From Drosophila miranda (Eukaryota > Arthropoda > Insecta > Diptera > Drosophilidae), in contig NC_046674.1 in NCBI RefSeq assembly GCF_003369915.1, positions 21,517,657-21,581,656 on the forward strand: a DNA stretch of 64,000 nucleotides, in the 5' to 3' direction. Of this stretch, positions 47,133 to 60,800 are shown piece by piece. Both the position numbers and the translations under genes were made by a program. The notes under the pieces were generated by a model that was not told the DNA's origin, did no database searches, and saw only the letters and a list, made by a program, of their open reading frames with translations. Position 1 is the first letter of the stretch, and each line of letters opens with the position of its first letter.

Positions 47133-47972
47133 CTATATCTCATTGCGATCCTTCCAGCCAAACTTCTGGCGCTGCTGCTTTTCCTTGCTGTTTGCATACT
47201 TGTTTCCATTATAGGAGGTCGGTTTAGCTGGGGCACAGTAGCAAGAGCGCTTCTGTGAGTCCAGAAACGACCTGCAGCCGAGCGTTAGAGTGCCGGTGAA
47301 CAGCATCTTGGCGGCGGCTTTGCATCCCTTTGTCATTAGGTCACTGGTTAGGGATTTCTCATAGCTGTCGCAGTACTTGTAAAGGCAGCGCTTGAAGTCC
47401 AGGTCGCACAGCTCCTTGTCACTGTTGCACGTGTCGTAGCAGATGTCGTGGTCGTTGCAGCAAGTTTCCATCTCCACTGCCGGCAGGTAGTCCGTGCTTA
47501 TGCGCAATCCCAGCGAACCGCAGCCGTCTGCGGTCGGTGTGTAGAACTTATTTTGAACGGCTCGGGGGGCTGCAAATCCACAAAACACACGTCAGTTGTC
47601 ATAGTGTATTGAACATTTACATAATTCGAACGCAATTTGCGTCACAGTACCTGGGCCCCCACCGTCTGGCGGTGGACACTGATATACGCAGTTCTCCTCC
47701 ACGGCAGCATCGAAGACTTCGTGGACGGTGCGAAATTTGCGTACAACTGTGATGAGATTCTTGAACACGTCACCAAATATGGCCTCGGCGGCAATGATGG
47801 CATCCCTTAGCTGTTCAGGGTGATAGAATCACTGCGGATTAAGTAAGGGTGAAGTGCATTCATTCCAAAGGAGCTCACTTACATGAACAATTGTGCTTGA
47901 TCCGTAGCCGGAATAGGCGTATGTGAGAAACGTCAGTAGGTATATGGCCACTTTCATCCATGAGAACTGCAT
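47133..47972 (-). CDS. GXIVsPLA2: Secreted phospholipase A2, group XII-like
   Basis: Predicted secreted sn-2 phospholipase. Exons 47883-47972, 47651-47810 and 47133-47569 give 228 residues. The N-terminus is a signal peptide (MKVAIYLLTFLTYAYSGYG). The core has a calcium-loop-like ADGCGSLGLR, the catalytic CCNDHDICYDTC (His-Asp pair), and the cysteine pattern LCDLDFKRCLYKYC, GCKAAAKMLF, LGCRSFLDSQKRSCYC, which follows vertebrate PLA2G12A closely. The C-terminus is Lys/Asn-rich. The middle exon must use the acceptor GAACAG (before LRDAIIAAEA), because the one 18 bases upstream (CCGCAG) would put TGA in frame. The Drosophila symbol is from memory (CG17035, numbered next to elgi CG17033) and less certain than the family. 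Confidence 0.88.
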
Positions 47973-48249
47973 CTTGCGTTTGATATCGGCGTAAAACTAA
48001 TCTTTTATTGCGACGACGATATAGGATAAGCTGCAGCAATTTTTGTTTGATTTTTAAACAGCTGTTTATCACTACAGCGCCATCTATAACAGCGATTATA
48101 TCGTTGCGATTTTCAGCACAACAATCGACTTATCGGCGGGAAAATTCAAAATATTCTTTATACCCCTAGCACTCATTTTAAACGATCTACCCATAAAAAA
48201 ACAGCTGATGAGCATATGATAACAAAGTTTTGGTCTGAATTGTGCATTT
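47973..48249. other. Phospholipase promoter region
   Basis: A/T-rich DNA upstream of the phospholipase start, with ATCGACTTATCGGC near 48125 and no TATA box. No coding frame was recognised. Confidence 0.4.
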
Positions 48250-48453
48250 TCAACAAGATAAAATTATCAAATTGGCTATAACAATAAACGTTACTCTTTC
48301 GACTCCCTGAAAACTTGCAGCAGTTCTGTCTGGAAGTTGGTTCGGCCTTGGATCCTGTAATTTCAACAGCTCCTTTTGGATCTCAAGCATTTCCCGAGCA
48401 ATCTCCAGACAATTGTCGAGTTTAATCCGCTTCGGTGGGGCGCAGAATGGATA
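48250..48453 (-). CDS. Orphan coding-like exon (67 codons)
   Basis: On the minus strand an open frame starts right after a TTCTAG acceptor (branch-like GAGCTAATTCC upstream) and runs to TGA. It begins YPFCAPPKRIKLDNCLEIAR and continues into a predicted amphipathic helix (REMLEIQKELLKLQ), then QDPRPNQLPDRTAASF and a hydrophobic tail. The helix and KRIKLD stretch look coding, but the only nearby ATG exon (MEKAETR, just upstream) has a donor in the wrong phase. It may be a last exon of an unlocated gene, a pseudogene fragment or chance. Confidence 0.3.
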   Translation of the reverse strand, partial: YPFCAPPKRIKLDNCLEIAREMLEIQKELLKLQDPRPNQLPDRTAASFQGVERVTFIVIANLIILSC

Positions 48454-49960
48454 CTAGAACTGCAGTTGAATCCTTCCTGGTCGACGGAATTAGCTCGGGG
48501 CACCCGTAAGTCCGCAAATACATACATATGTATGTATGTATATTTAATAAACTAACTACCTCGAGTTTCTGCTTTCTCCATTTTTGTTGTTTCTGGGTTT
48601 TTTGTTTGACGCATCTTAAAAATACCACCATGCACCACCAAGTGTGAATAATGTAAATGGTGTTTTTGTTTGTTTGAATGTTTTCTTGAGTTTCTTATAT
48701 GAGTAGCAAACTCATAACCTCCTGTTCAGCAGCCTGTCCAGACCATGACATGCCGTCCAGTCTAAGGAAACTGCTCGTCTATGCCACATTGCATACTCAA
48801 GCAGGTGACTGGGGTGTCCTTGCCCTTGACAGCAGGACGACTGCAGCAGCCTTAAAACACACTCTTGCAACACACACACACCTATGTACATAGGTACGAA
48901 TTTTTTGTAGCAGAGCAAGCGAACATCTCGTGCCTGCTTTCGCTTAATTATAACATCAAATTGAAATGCATAAAACAATTGTACGAGTATGTGGCACCTG
49001 AAATGTGGCTCTGGCACGCAGGCGTCTGAACCGACTAACTGCCTCCGCCTGACCTTGTCAAGCTTGATTACAACAGCCAACAAAATCAACATAAACATGC
49101 AAGCCGAACCGAAACGAGTCGAACCGAAGCAAACCAAAACCCAGACCCCAAACCCCAAAACGCCAAAATTAAAAATCCAAAACAGTTGAAGAGCCATTCG
49201 CTGTTTGCTTACACTTGGGAGGGCTCGTAAATATACATTTCCCAGAGTTTTCTTCGCTGCTGCTGCTGTTGCCATGATGTCTACTAAAAACAAACAGAAC
49301 ATTTTCAGACGTCTGTCTATACATATGTACATATATGTATATTAGAGGTATACGAGTACACAAAGTGTAAATTAGCCAGACACACAATGGGCTCCCTTAT
49401 CACGGACAACTTTTACATCCACCGATCCTGTTGGCCACTTTGTGCCGCCAAACCATTTAAGACCATAAGAGGAACAACACTCGAGGCCCAACAGCACCAG
49501 CACCAGTACACCAGACATGGGCACTGGCACTGGCACTGGCACACACATGGAGAGCAAACACAAACATCCAATGAAGCTCCACAGCATCTCTCGCAGCATC
49601 TCTGGCAGCCCCCCAAAGCTCAAAGCGTCATCGTCATCGCCATCGCCATCATCATCATCAATGTTCGTTCGCTGGCGCTGGTGCTGTTGCTGCTGCCCCT
49701 GCCACACTGCCACACCATATTGCCATCAAGTGGGGGCCGACGCCGACTCCGACAACGAGAGCTCTGGCAAACGATTCGCAGATTTTACGTTTCAGTTTCG
49801 TGCAAAACGTGGAAGCGGCTGGTCAACAATACAAACGCCACAAAAGAACTACAGAAAGAAAATCTGAATCAAATCTGAATAATCTGAAATATTTGAACAA
49901 ATCTGAAAAATCGGCATTGGAAAATCTCCGAAAATTCAAATTGTCCGAACGTTGTGGCAA
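48454..49960. other. Non-coding region with low-complexity frames
   Basis: No recognisable gene. Simple repeats (ACTGGC tandem units at about 49520-49540, CATCGC and ATCATC runs near 49626-49660) create spurious open frames on both strands. Confidence 0.5.
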
Positions 49961-50774
49961 CTTTTTTGATTAATTACACATAATTCGGTTTCGGTTGATT
50001 TGCATATTGCAATTGTTACATCTTGCAGCTAAAAAAGGTACAAACAAAACAAAACAAAACAAAACAACAGCAATAGCAATAGCAGTAGCAACAGACACAG
50101 CAAAAGCAACAGCAACAGCAACAGGGTAAAAACTGCAAGCTGCAAAACCGGAAATTCTAGATGTCTCGGATCTCACGATCCCCAAGAAGGCAGACTGACT
50201 ATAAACCAAAACAAACAAACAAAAAACACTTGAAGTTGCTGTAAACTAAAGCGGTACTTTGTCTTCAGAAGCAAAGCGCGACAAACCGAATCGAACAGAA
50301 TCGCAAGAAAACAAAAGCACAAAAAAAGCATAAGCCCACAAAAAAGTGACACAAATAAAGCAAAGCAGAGCAAAGTATCGCCGCCGCCGCCGCCTTTCCC
50401 GGGGTCCAGTGTCGTCCAGTCGATCTGGCGTACCTATAGCAGCCCATGAGAAAACGCTGAGTGTTGAGTTTATTTCTGATTTTTGTTTCTGTGTCGGTTT
50501 CTGCGGGTTTCGCTTTTTTTTTCGTTGTTGTTATTATTGTTGCTGCTGTGGCCATCAGAAGAAAGAGGAAAAATCGACGGAAAATCGTGCGCTCTTAAAG
50601 TAACATATTTATTTTTAACAATTTCGCAAGCGTTCAAATTTTGCTCCAGCAAAAAATTAGAACTCAAAGCCAGACAGACAGACCGACGGAGAGACAAGAA
50701 TATAGATCGCCAGCGATCGTTAAGAAAAACCAAAACAGCCGGCAATTGTGGCTCTTTAGCTGGGATCTAGCTGG
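49961..50774 (+). other. Pka-C3: Probable 5' UTR exon of Pka-C3
   Basis: A/G-rich sequence with CAACAG and AAAAC tandem runs (50042-50122) ends at a strong donor CTGG|GTGAGT (50775). The leader-like composition, the lack of a coding frame and the next plus-strand exon being the Pka-C3 exon at 54813 suggest a 5' untranslated exon. The start site is not determined, and assignment to Pka-C3 is inference. Confidence 0.4.
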
Positions 50775-53700
50775 GTGAGTAATCCATTAATACTCGGTCT
50801 CGTACGAAGCAGTGTAAAAAGTGGCCAGCAGCAACAATCTATTCATGTTTGCTTTCCAAAATAGAAAAAAGTGAAGACCGATTCGCTTGATAATTATGAG
50901 TTGAGCACTAAAATTAGCCGAGCTTATTTAATTATTGTAATTAGCTAATTGGGAACAAGAGGAAATGATTTATTTTCATATTTGGAGTGGAAAAGTTGTG
51001 CACTTGCTTGTAGTCTTAGTTAGTTTCCTATATTAGAGGAACGCCGCCCCTAGTTTTTCGTAATCCCTTTGGCTATCCATAGATAAGTTTATCTCAATTT
51101 GGTGGGAGTTCACCTTGAATTTCGTTCAATTAAATCACACCTTTATCCTATTCTCCCATCATTTCTTCTGTCTAACCGCTTTGTTCCATGTAGTTGACCC
51201 CATTTATAAAGCCTTTCTTCATGCCTCACTCTCATAACTCTCTCGCTTCAGAGTAAGTCAAGGACAGCACTTCAATTTTTTTCCGCAACTTCCTAATACT
51301 ATGCGTATAACCATAAAAGTTTTATGTATTTTCATCACCAAATATTGCACCATGGAACTAGCACAAGGACAGCGGAAAGGAAATACTTCTTGCTCTATAT
51401 AAACAAATCCATAAATCTCTTTCGCCCTTATATGAGTTCGAGAAACCCCCTTCCGAAGGACAAGAACAGCACACAAGAAACAAAGCGTGTGGCAGGAGGT
51501 TTTGTCGTGTTATGATTACATTTTGCCGGCATTATTTTTGATGATTATTGCCATTTGGGGTTTATTGCCCAGAGAGTGCCAGGGGGAAAATCTGTATTTT
51601 GTCAACTTGAAATGGGCAATGAATTTTCGTTTTTGGTAACACCCAGATCGTTAATTCGAACGCATGCACTTATTCATAATTACATTTCTTGATACTTAGT
51701 TTCCTGGTGGACGCAAATTAATAATATTCCCACCAACGCCTACAACAAATTCTCTTTCTCTGTTCAAAAATACACCGATGACGATGATAAAAATATGAGA
51801 AGCTCTTGCTTGTTTTTTTCTTCTTCTTTTTTTATATACTTCTATCCATATATCACACCTATACATACGTAATATGTCCATATGCATGTATCGGAACAAA
51901 TCGCTTCACGTTGCTTTTAATTAATTAATAACATAATTTATACGCTGGCCGGGCCAACGAATTAATAAATGCTGCAAACATTGAACGTAAATTTAATTCT
52001 GGGAATCAGAGTTCAAGTGGCCAGCAGTCACAAAATTAAGCAATCTCATCTTGTTTCTGGTTACCCCAAAAGTATTTTCTAATATTCTGTATAAATCAAA
52101 GTGCCTTAATTTGAGGTGTGCCTAGAGAGCCCACCGCCAGGGGAAGAGTTTCATAACTTTTGGAACGAGAAAATCGTCCCAAAAAAGAAAATGAAATAAA
52201 ATCTTTTAGAATACAGACAGATTTTGGCAATAAATTAGCTGGGGCGAAGATGGTCAGGAGATGAAAAAGCAAACGTATTATAAATAGGGAATAAAAGAGA
52301 GGAAAATGATGAGGTGATCTGGAAAGTCCCCGCGGGAGAAGGCTACTTCTGTTTTTTTTTTCTAAATAATAATCAAACATTATACTGAAACTAAAAGTGC
52401 ATTGCCCCTTTCGGGTACAGGAACAGCCATTTATCTGTAGCATTTCCAAATCCTCCCCAGATTTATGTTTAATTTCACTTTCATTCACCTGGTCTTTTCG
52501 GCAAACTTTTCGATCATTGATGTGATTATATAGTATACAATTTTCGATGGGCTTTTTCCATTCACGAAATCAGACAGAATAGAGTGCTGGCCACCGGAAG
52601 ATTAAGCAACAATTTAACATTTTGGCTCTCGACGTAGTCTCGACGACGACTACGACTACGACGACCCCAATTTCCATTTCCATTTTCAATTTTTGGCAGC
52701 CACCAAGGTGAATGGGGTGAATGGTGGGGCGCTGCTCAGAGTGGGCTATATAGATCCAAGATCCGACTACCGACCGTGTGTCCGACTGTTTTTACTTGCT
52801 GTAGCTGTAGCTATAGTCTATGGCTAATTTACAGTCCCCCCAATAATTTTTTTGAGAAATTATTCTCAAAACAATCGCATGCCATGCCATGGACTCTGCC
52901 TCGGACAATTTTAAGTTATATTTCCGCACTTTTAGTGCCCGAAAATGTGCAAAAACGTTAAACTCGTACATAAATAATTCTGAGTGACAGATCGTTCATA
53001 AAATCTATACATATGGTTTCTGTAATAATAATACAAATACAAATATAAAACAAAGGCAAAAATCAAATAAATATTTTTGTTTTTTTTTTGTGTTGTGAAT
53101 ACCAAAAATAACAAAACATTCTATTATGACAAGGTTTCTCCATAATAAAATACTGTAAATAGTATTACTAATGTTTTTTTTGATGCGCAGTAATATATGT
53201 ACAAAGCGGTATATATATGTATGTATTTATTTAAGTATATTATACAGAACGTTAGGGATTTTCCTTGTCATTAGAGCGTGAAGCGTGTGAAGTGGATTAT
53301 TTTGTTGCTTCTGTTTCGGTTGGGATGTGAGACAATTGACGTACTATGTACATATGTTTGAGAAATTTTCGAAGATCATACACAAAAGAGCAAGGGAATA
53401 TTGCAGGATTTACTGCGAACAAAAAAACCAGCCGAAAGTCGCCGAAGATTGTTTCATATTTTTTCATTTCTCTGCCCTCGAAATGGATTCAATCTATTGA
53501 CTTTTCCTCATATGCCCCATTTTAATCCCGACTTTAATATCAGCTGCCAGTCCCGTCGAATCCATTGTCATAGTCTTGGCCTTTGGTGCATCCAATACCC
53601 GCCATTGGCTAATGACTCACTCATCAATCCTTTCCATTTCTTTCCTCTTTCCGAGGCCCCATTTTGGGATTGCTTTTTGTGCAATCTTTGAATCAATTGA

Positions 53701-54812
53701 ATGCTCTTCTACTCGTATTGCTTGGCTGGCTGGCTGGCTGTCTGGTTGGCCTAGATTCATCCGGCACTCGCTTAAACAATAAAAGCCACTCAGGCCATAA
53801 GCCATAAGCACTCGAACTCGTAGATGATTATTGATTTTTATATTCGAACATCCATATAGATAGATGGCCCATAGGTTTTCATATTCAGGCCGTTTCCTTT
53901 ACTTTTCTATCGTTAAATTAAATGCATCAGTGCATTAGGGCGGCACCGCCAAGACAGACCCAAGTCAAATCAAGTCAAGTCAAGTCGAGAGTTCTTGGCG
54001 CCTTTGTGTCTCGGCTATTAAGTTACTCGTCTGGGGGGACACGACACTCTTGGTCTTTCTTTTGTTGTGGGACTTGGCACAAGGCACGGGCACGGGCACA
54101 GGCACAGGCACCCAGCCAGCTAGGCACCCAGCCGGCTAGGCAGCCAGCCATCAAATTGAATCACGAATGCATTCATTGTTAATAATAATATTAGTATGTG
54201 ATATTAACTGGAGCGCCTCCATTGTGCCGGGAGATGGAAGAAAAGGAACCCTTTGGCATACACACATACATAAACGGTATATAGGACTCAATTTTCCCAT
54301 CCTGACAATCAACAATGCCTGCATGTCCTCTGATAAGACCCGAGACAGACACGGGGCCCACTTGTTGCTGGATAGCCCCACACATCTGACCAGCGGCCAT
54401 GTCTTTTCACTTTCAATTTATGCGCACCACAAAAGCTGCCCTCTCTGCTCCCATCTGTGTCAGGCCCAAATACAAAAGGAACCATCCATCCAACCACCGA
54501 TCTGCCCCTCCGTTGGTTAATTAAACGACTATAGGTCTGGATTGGGTCCGGAAATTGTATAGAACAAAAAGACTGTCAGCGAGAAATAAAGTAGACCGGC
54601 GTTAAATAAGAAAAATCAAAGATTTCAAGTAGCCCATCTATCGCCCATCGATATTCGAATGGAAAGCCGGCAAAATTTGGTCATCTATCAGCAGATATTG
54701 GCCACAAAAGGAAACCATTTCAACCATTTCAAAAGGCGTATTCCACACAAAGCTTTTAATCAAAATTTCCCTTCCAATTCTAAGCCATTTCTGTGTTCAT
54801 TGCTATTTGCAG
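50775..54812 (+). other. Probable 5' intron of Pka-C3 (4 kb)
   Basis: Runs from the GTGAGT donor to the TATTTGCAG acceptor. No coding exon was seen. CTATATAG near 52746 with a downstream initiator-like region could be a second promoter, supported only weakly. Confidence 0.4.
54080..54146. repeat. GGCACR and GGCACCCAGCC short tandem repeats
   Basis: About five GGCACG/A units followed by three diverged copies of a CAGCCRGCTAGGCA unit. Confidence 0.7.
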
Positions 54813-54897
54813 GAAGAACAACATAACAGGGCCAGCGAGAGCAAGAGCCAGAAGGAAACGAAGGACAATTGAGGAGGAGCCAAGGATTGGCAGAGAT

Positions 54898-57800
54898 ATG
54901 TCCGCAGCCGCTTGCGCCCGCTTCTGTACGCCGTTGACAGCTGGAGGCGGTGGCGGCGCCAACAAAGCCAAGTCCAACACATCAGGCACAGGATCCTCGT
55001 CAAAATTGACAACAGGAACAGGAAACAGCAGCATGACGTCATCGTACAAGAAGAAAAGTCCAGCAAGTGACACCAACACAGAGGCATCGTTCACATTCAA
55101 ATTGGGCCGTGCAAATGGCAGCAGCGGCAACGGCACCAGCAGCCACGGTGTGGGTGGCGGTGGCGGTGGCGGCGGCCATAGCGTGGCCTCAAGTGAGTCA
55201 TCAGATCCTTTGGAATCAGATTACAGCGAGGAGGAAGAAGAGGAGCCAGAGCCGAAGCCGGAGCAGAGCAGCCACGTAAGCAGCCGGAGCAGCAGCAGTG
55301 CCACAACCACAACAAGCTCCGCTGACCATGAAAATGAGGTGGACGAGGAGGAGGACGATGACGATGAGAATGATGGCGATGGTCGTGACGGCGACGACGT
55401 TACCAATGATTCCAACGAAAGCATCGAGGAGGATGACGGCAATGAGACCGACGACGAGGAGGACGAGGATGACTCCGATGAGAGCAGCAGTGTCCAGACG
55501 GCCAAGGGAGTTCGCAAATATAACTTGGACGACTACCAAATAATCAAAACTGTGGGTAAGTCATACGAACATAGTACGACAGCGAGAGCGACAGCGAACG
55601 CTGTTTACATTGGGTTCCAGGCATCGCATCGAGTGATTGATTGATGTTAAGGTCTCCCTCGGGCTACCTTCAACTTGTCTCCCCATGTGTTTTGTTTGTG
55701 TTTAGAGTGGAGCTATCAAAACACATTACGAGTACGAGTTCTAGGTCGGTTTAAGAGTCAAGGCTTTGATGAGATCATAAGGATAGATCGCATAGGGTGC
55801 ACCAAGAGCCCCCAAACGGCTTCCATACCACATCACCAATAATTCTGTACTTCTTCGATTATTCGATTATGCGGTTTTTGGAAGAGTTTTCTCACCTGTT
55901 CAATGAATTCGTTTTCATCTGCAGTTATTTCATCTGGATAGAATTGATTCGCATACACCTTTGTCCCTCTCTATCCCCCCTTCTGGCTTTTGATTTTGTT
56001 TGCTATTCTTTGATTTCGTTCCGCGATTTAATTTCAAATATTTATTACCTCATTTTTTATGCATCATCTGGCCTAATGTTTGCTCTAGCTTAACGATAGC
56101 TTCAGTTTTTCTATTGCTTTTTATTCCTTTTTAATACGTAAATAAATTCTTATTGATTACGCAAATTGAATGGGCCACGGGGATGGTCGGATGGTTTGGC
56201 CGGTTCTTATGATTATTATGAGCATCTACACACCGCAGAGCAGGGGCCAAGGAAATTGTTCTCCTCTCATTGCTCATTGCGTAAAAATTCATTTAGAAAA
56301 TATTTAAAGTGTAGTTCGTATACTTCTACTATATTTTTGGACTCTGTTTAGGATCATGAATGGGTCTTACGTTCTCGCATAGACGCTCAACCCATTAATG
56401 CCCATAATATTTTGATTTGTTTTCCCATTTTGACGTCTTCGCTGGTGTGGGAGATGGCGAAAAATAGAGAGAAAAGAAAGAAAAACATTTAGGCATTGTA
56501 TTAAGTTTAGTACACCATTGGCTGGGATTTCCAAAATCTCATTAAGCAGTTGCGGCATAAATATTTACTCTGTTTGAGGCTAAATCGGGACGTTTTCAAG
56601 ATTTATTACTGCTGCATTCAGCTTTGAGTACACGTGTGGAGCTCTCTGCGTCGTGGTTTCAAAGTATCATTTGAAACATTTATTTATCGATCGTTTTTGG
56701 CTCGGAACAACAGTTGGGATCCATTGAAGGTTCCTTAAAATCAATGTGGGAGTAAGTAATTGCCTCAAGAACATTTATTTCTTCGACCTTTGGCATAAAA
56801 ACAATCAAGTATAATTATACTGATTTTTAAATGGTTGTGGGAGTAATTAATCGGTTTTCCACAGAACTCGATCCTACCACATTAGATGGTCTCAGAAGTC
56901 TTCCTGCAGGCTTCCATTTTCTGTTTAGAAGATCACTCTAGATCTTTGGTCGGCTTCCTCTGGAAGTCATGCCCTATGCCAAGAATAGGATGCTCGAATG
57001 CCTTTCCGGTGTGAATTCATTCTCTGAAATTCCTCAATCAGCAACTTTCCCCTCGAGTGAGTGAGTAATTCCGGCGGGTTCCTTTCCGCATCGGCTTTCA
57101 GCATCCAGTGCTATAGCACGCCACACGACGAATGAGTAATCTAGCATTAATTTCAAACAATTGCCAGACAAACATGGAATCGGCCAAAGGTATTGAGTAC
57201 GATTTTCAAGAAAAATCCGTAAAAAGTAAATAAACCAGAGCGGATATCATGCTATGCACGCGCACATGGCAGAGCCAGGGGAGTACGGATGGAAATGGGA
57301 TTCGTATTGGGATTGGGGATTGCGGATTGCGGATTGCGGACTGGGGACTGCAGAGAGAGAGAGAAAAAATGCGAGTGAGTCACGCTTCTATTAGGGCATA
57401 CGGAAAATAATCAGCCTGCCCCCCCCCCTTGCGGCAATCCATTTTGATAATAACAATAACCATAAGAACAATAGCCAGGAGCTGCGGGCATCATCATCAT
57501 CGCATGCAGTAGCCATAATTGGGAAAAACCAGGGGATGTTGAGAGCTATATTGAATGGGAAGAAGGAACAAAATGCATTGAACCAACAGCAAAACATTGC
57601 CCCTTCGCCACCCCTTAAGACTTTCAGTAAATATTGATAGTTTGCTCGATGCTTGTATGAAATTCCATTGATTAACTGAAAGTTCACCTCACGGACCACC
57701 ACAGGTTTCTCCCGTGCAGACTCTAGTCTGATTCAGTCATGGCAAGTGATGGAATCCAAAACAAAAAACACCAACACCAAACGGGGATTTCCTTGAGGGA

Positions 57801-60800
57801 AATTTCCCAAGAAATGTTTTTCCTAATTTTCGAAAAACAACAACAGATCTTTTGTTTTTCCCTTGGACAAACAAATGAAACAAGCTCTTGTTTTGTGCAT
57901 GTTCTGGCTGCATGTCTTGCGATATACATATACACCCAAAAAAAAGGCCATAAACCCACAATATATCGCTAGAGCTGTCATATCGATGGTTGGGGCTGCA
58001 ATTAACACCGAAGTGGAATAGACTCTCTCGAAAAGGAAATCTTTGTCTCTCGGGAAACTGGATTGCGAGTGAAAGTTCGTGGCAGGTGGCAATGTCATTA
58101 TTAAGGCATCCGGGAGAAAAGTAAGGAGCTCGCCTATGTTCTGGGGATCTGAAATGCTGCCCAAAGATCAATGATCTATCAGAGAAGTTTGGCAAATGGA
58201 AAAGAGCCCCCCATGTGACTATTTGGTGGCCCACTTTTCTCTTTTTATGGGAGACATCTCTTGACAAATGGCATGCGGAAATCGCTGACAATCTGACAAT
58301 CTAGACGCTGCTGACCTTCCACAGCCAATATATCAAGTTGACAAATTTTCCCCGTGCCGGGGGGCTTTTCTGTATGTATGGAACGTACATGGCGGACCGC
58401 TGATCGCGGACCTGGACGGACAGACAATCCTTTTAGACTGCCGCTGTGGACTGCCGCGGACTGCTACTTGTGGGCGCATTGATTGATAGATTTCTGGTAA
58501 AAGATAAATATTTACGCACGATTCTCGGAAATACAATTCGGCTGGGCTGGGACATAAAGTTGCCCAAAGACAAGGCCCAACAACAGAGTTTGTTGCCATT
58601 TTCCAGCTGAAATCAATTCGGTGGGAGAGTGTCAGTGTCTGTTGGCTAGTGGCCTTTTGTGTGCTTTTCGAATAAATTGATTTTTAAATAATAAAAACCA
58701 ATCAAATCTCAAGCAGCTAAATGTATCTGTCAGATAGCAAACACATGTCCCAGGGGCTGTTCGTGTGTACAAACAACAAGTTGTGTGTCGTCGTCGTTCC
58801 GTCTGCAAAGTATAACTCATAGTTCAAATGGATTACCTCTTTCAGTCCTCATCCTTCTTGGTTTTTTTGTTGTCTGCTAAGTGCCAGGCGGCCCATTTCT
58901 AACAATATATCTATGTACATATCTGCGACTCTATATAAGTATGTAAATATGTGTATATGCATATGTGTATTTATAATAATAATTTCATTCTCTGCTCGCC
59001 GCATGAAAAGACAAAATCAGTCAACAAGAAATTTATGATACCATGGAAAATTTGAAGTCCGCCGCACCCCACCCCACCCCACGGCACCGCACCGCACCGC
59101 ACCACGCTGCGCCGCTCGATCTCTGTAAACTTTTTGAAGCCAGCCAAATATCCGAAATTTTATTTCAACAAAATCGAGCGAGCGTATAAGCAAATATTAT
59201 AGAAATTATTATTTGGCACTATGCCCAGATCGAATGTGCCCCTCTCCCCATCCCCCTCCCCCATGTGCTGCTGCTGCTGCTCAAAAGATTCGAGAGGCTG
59301 TATGGGAGGGACACCCCAGACACACATCGGAATCGTCCGATGGGCTGCGCCCATGGTTTGGCTTTATTTTCGCATGCATGTCGCGGCGTTCTCTCAAACA
59401 TTAAATGTGCATATAAAATTGCGTTATAAACAGCATTTTTTTTTTTCTGTTCTGGTCTGGTCTGGTCTGTTTCTGTATTATTAATAAAAGTGACCTAAAA
59501 ATGCAGCTTGCATCTGGCAGATCGAACTGCATCCATGCATACCCTACAGTTTCCACATTGAATTTATGTTCGATCTCTGGTAGCCTCCACCCCCCACCAC
59601 TTTTGTTGCTGTTGTCACAATTTTTGTGGCTTGTAAATTGCGGTGTAAAATCTTGTCAACAACAGAAACAGCAGCAACAGAAGCAACAGCATGAACAGGA
59701 ACTGCCACTGGCACGGGCAGGTGGGTTGTTGGCCAATGGCGAACATGTGCTTTGTAAATGTCATAAATCGCTTAAATTATAAGCAGTGCGGGATGGGGAG
59801 GGGGAGGGGAAGGGGGGAGATGTCATCGGATGGAAATTCGATTGGGCAAGGTGTGGCTGTAGCTGTGGCTGTGCCTGTCCCTGTGGTTGTGGGTCAGTGG
59901 GCGACTTCCGTGGTGCAGTTCTTTTGAATTTTGTGTCTAAAATGATCAACGTACACGCAGATGATCCAAGAGCTGAAATCTGGCAATGGCTCTCTGTTTG
60001 TGTTGAGGGATTGTCAGTGTGCATTAAGTGGGAAATATAATTTAGACAGCCTCTATTAGTAGTATCCTTGTCATTAATTAGTTTACTCATTCGGCACTCA
60101 TCGAGTGACCTGAAAAACGCTTTTTTTGCTGCTTTTGTTTGCTATTATTTACAAAAGCTTTATGATCAGTTCTCAATGTGGACTTGATGTTGTTTAAACT
60201 TGCTAGCATCTTGCTAGTAGATTATTTTTAACCTGGCCTCCATGGCTTGCATTGTATCTCCGTGTCTCTCATTCCCTCGTTACCTCGTTCCCTCAGTCAG
60301 TGTTCCTTTATTTATGCATCTTTAAACAAACTTTGCTTAAATGGAACTGTATGAAACGCAATTAACTTTATTTAACTTGCAACGCCAGCTGCTGCAGCAA
60401 AAATCGCAAAAGTGTGCCAAGTTTATACCAGGAGGGGGTCGTTTATTCATTTCCATTTTCCATTTACATGCCGCGATTTACAGTATTTTAACGTTTTTTT
60501 TTTGTTGTTGTTTTTGTTTTGGCACAGATATGCACAGATTCATGAAAAGCTGAGATGATTTTTATTTATTTTTGGGCAAATTAAAGGCATCCATATCCAT
60601 CCATCAGACGGAGACGGAGACAGAGCCAGAGACAGCATTGCATCCATGAACGCTGTCGCGCCATATGAAACTGTCTCCTGTCTCTCGTCTTTGGGGTCTG
60701 GTCTCCCGTCTCTGGTCAGTTGCTGTGGCATCGCATCGCATCGTTAAATAGAAAGTTTTATGTATTATGTAAAATATGTTTCTTCGCCTTTTTTCACGCA

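Noticed and set aside
46953-47258. 101-codon plus-strand frame with hydrophobic stretch
   Set aside because: Its hydrophobic half is antisense to the phospholipase C-terminal exon, and the rest is A/T-rich intergenic DNA.
49372-49878. Frames of 110-163 codons on both strands before Pka-C3
   Set aside because: They are produced by ACTGGC and CATCGC simple repeats; composition-driven and open on both strands.
57737-58291. 184-codon minus-strand frame in the Pka-C3 intron
   Set aside because: No homology pattern and no splice partner, with frames on the other strand; considered chance in intronic DNA.
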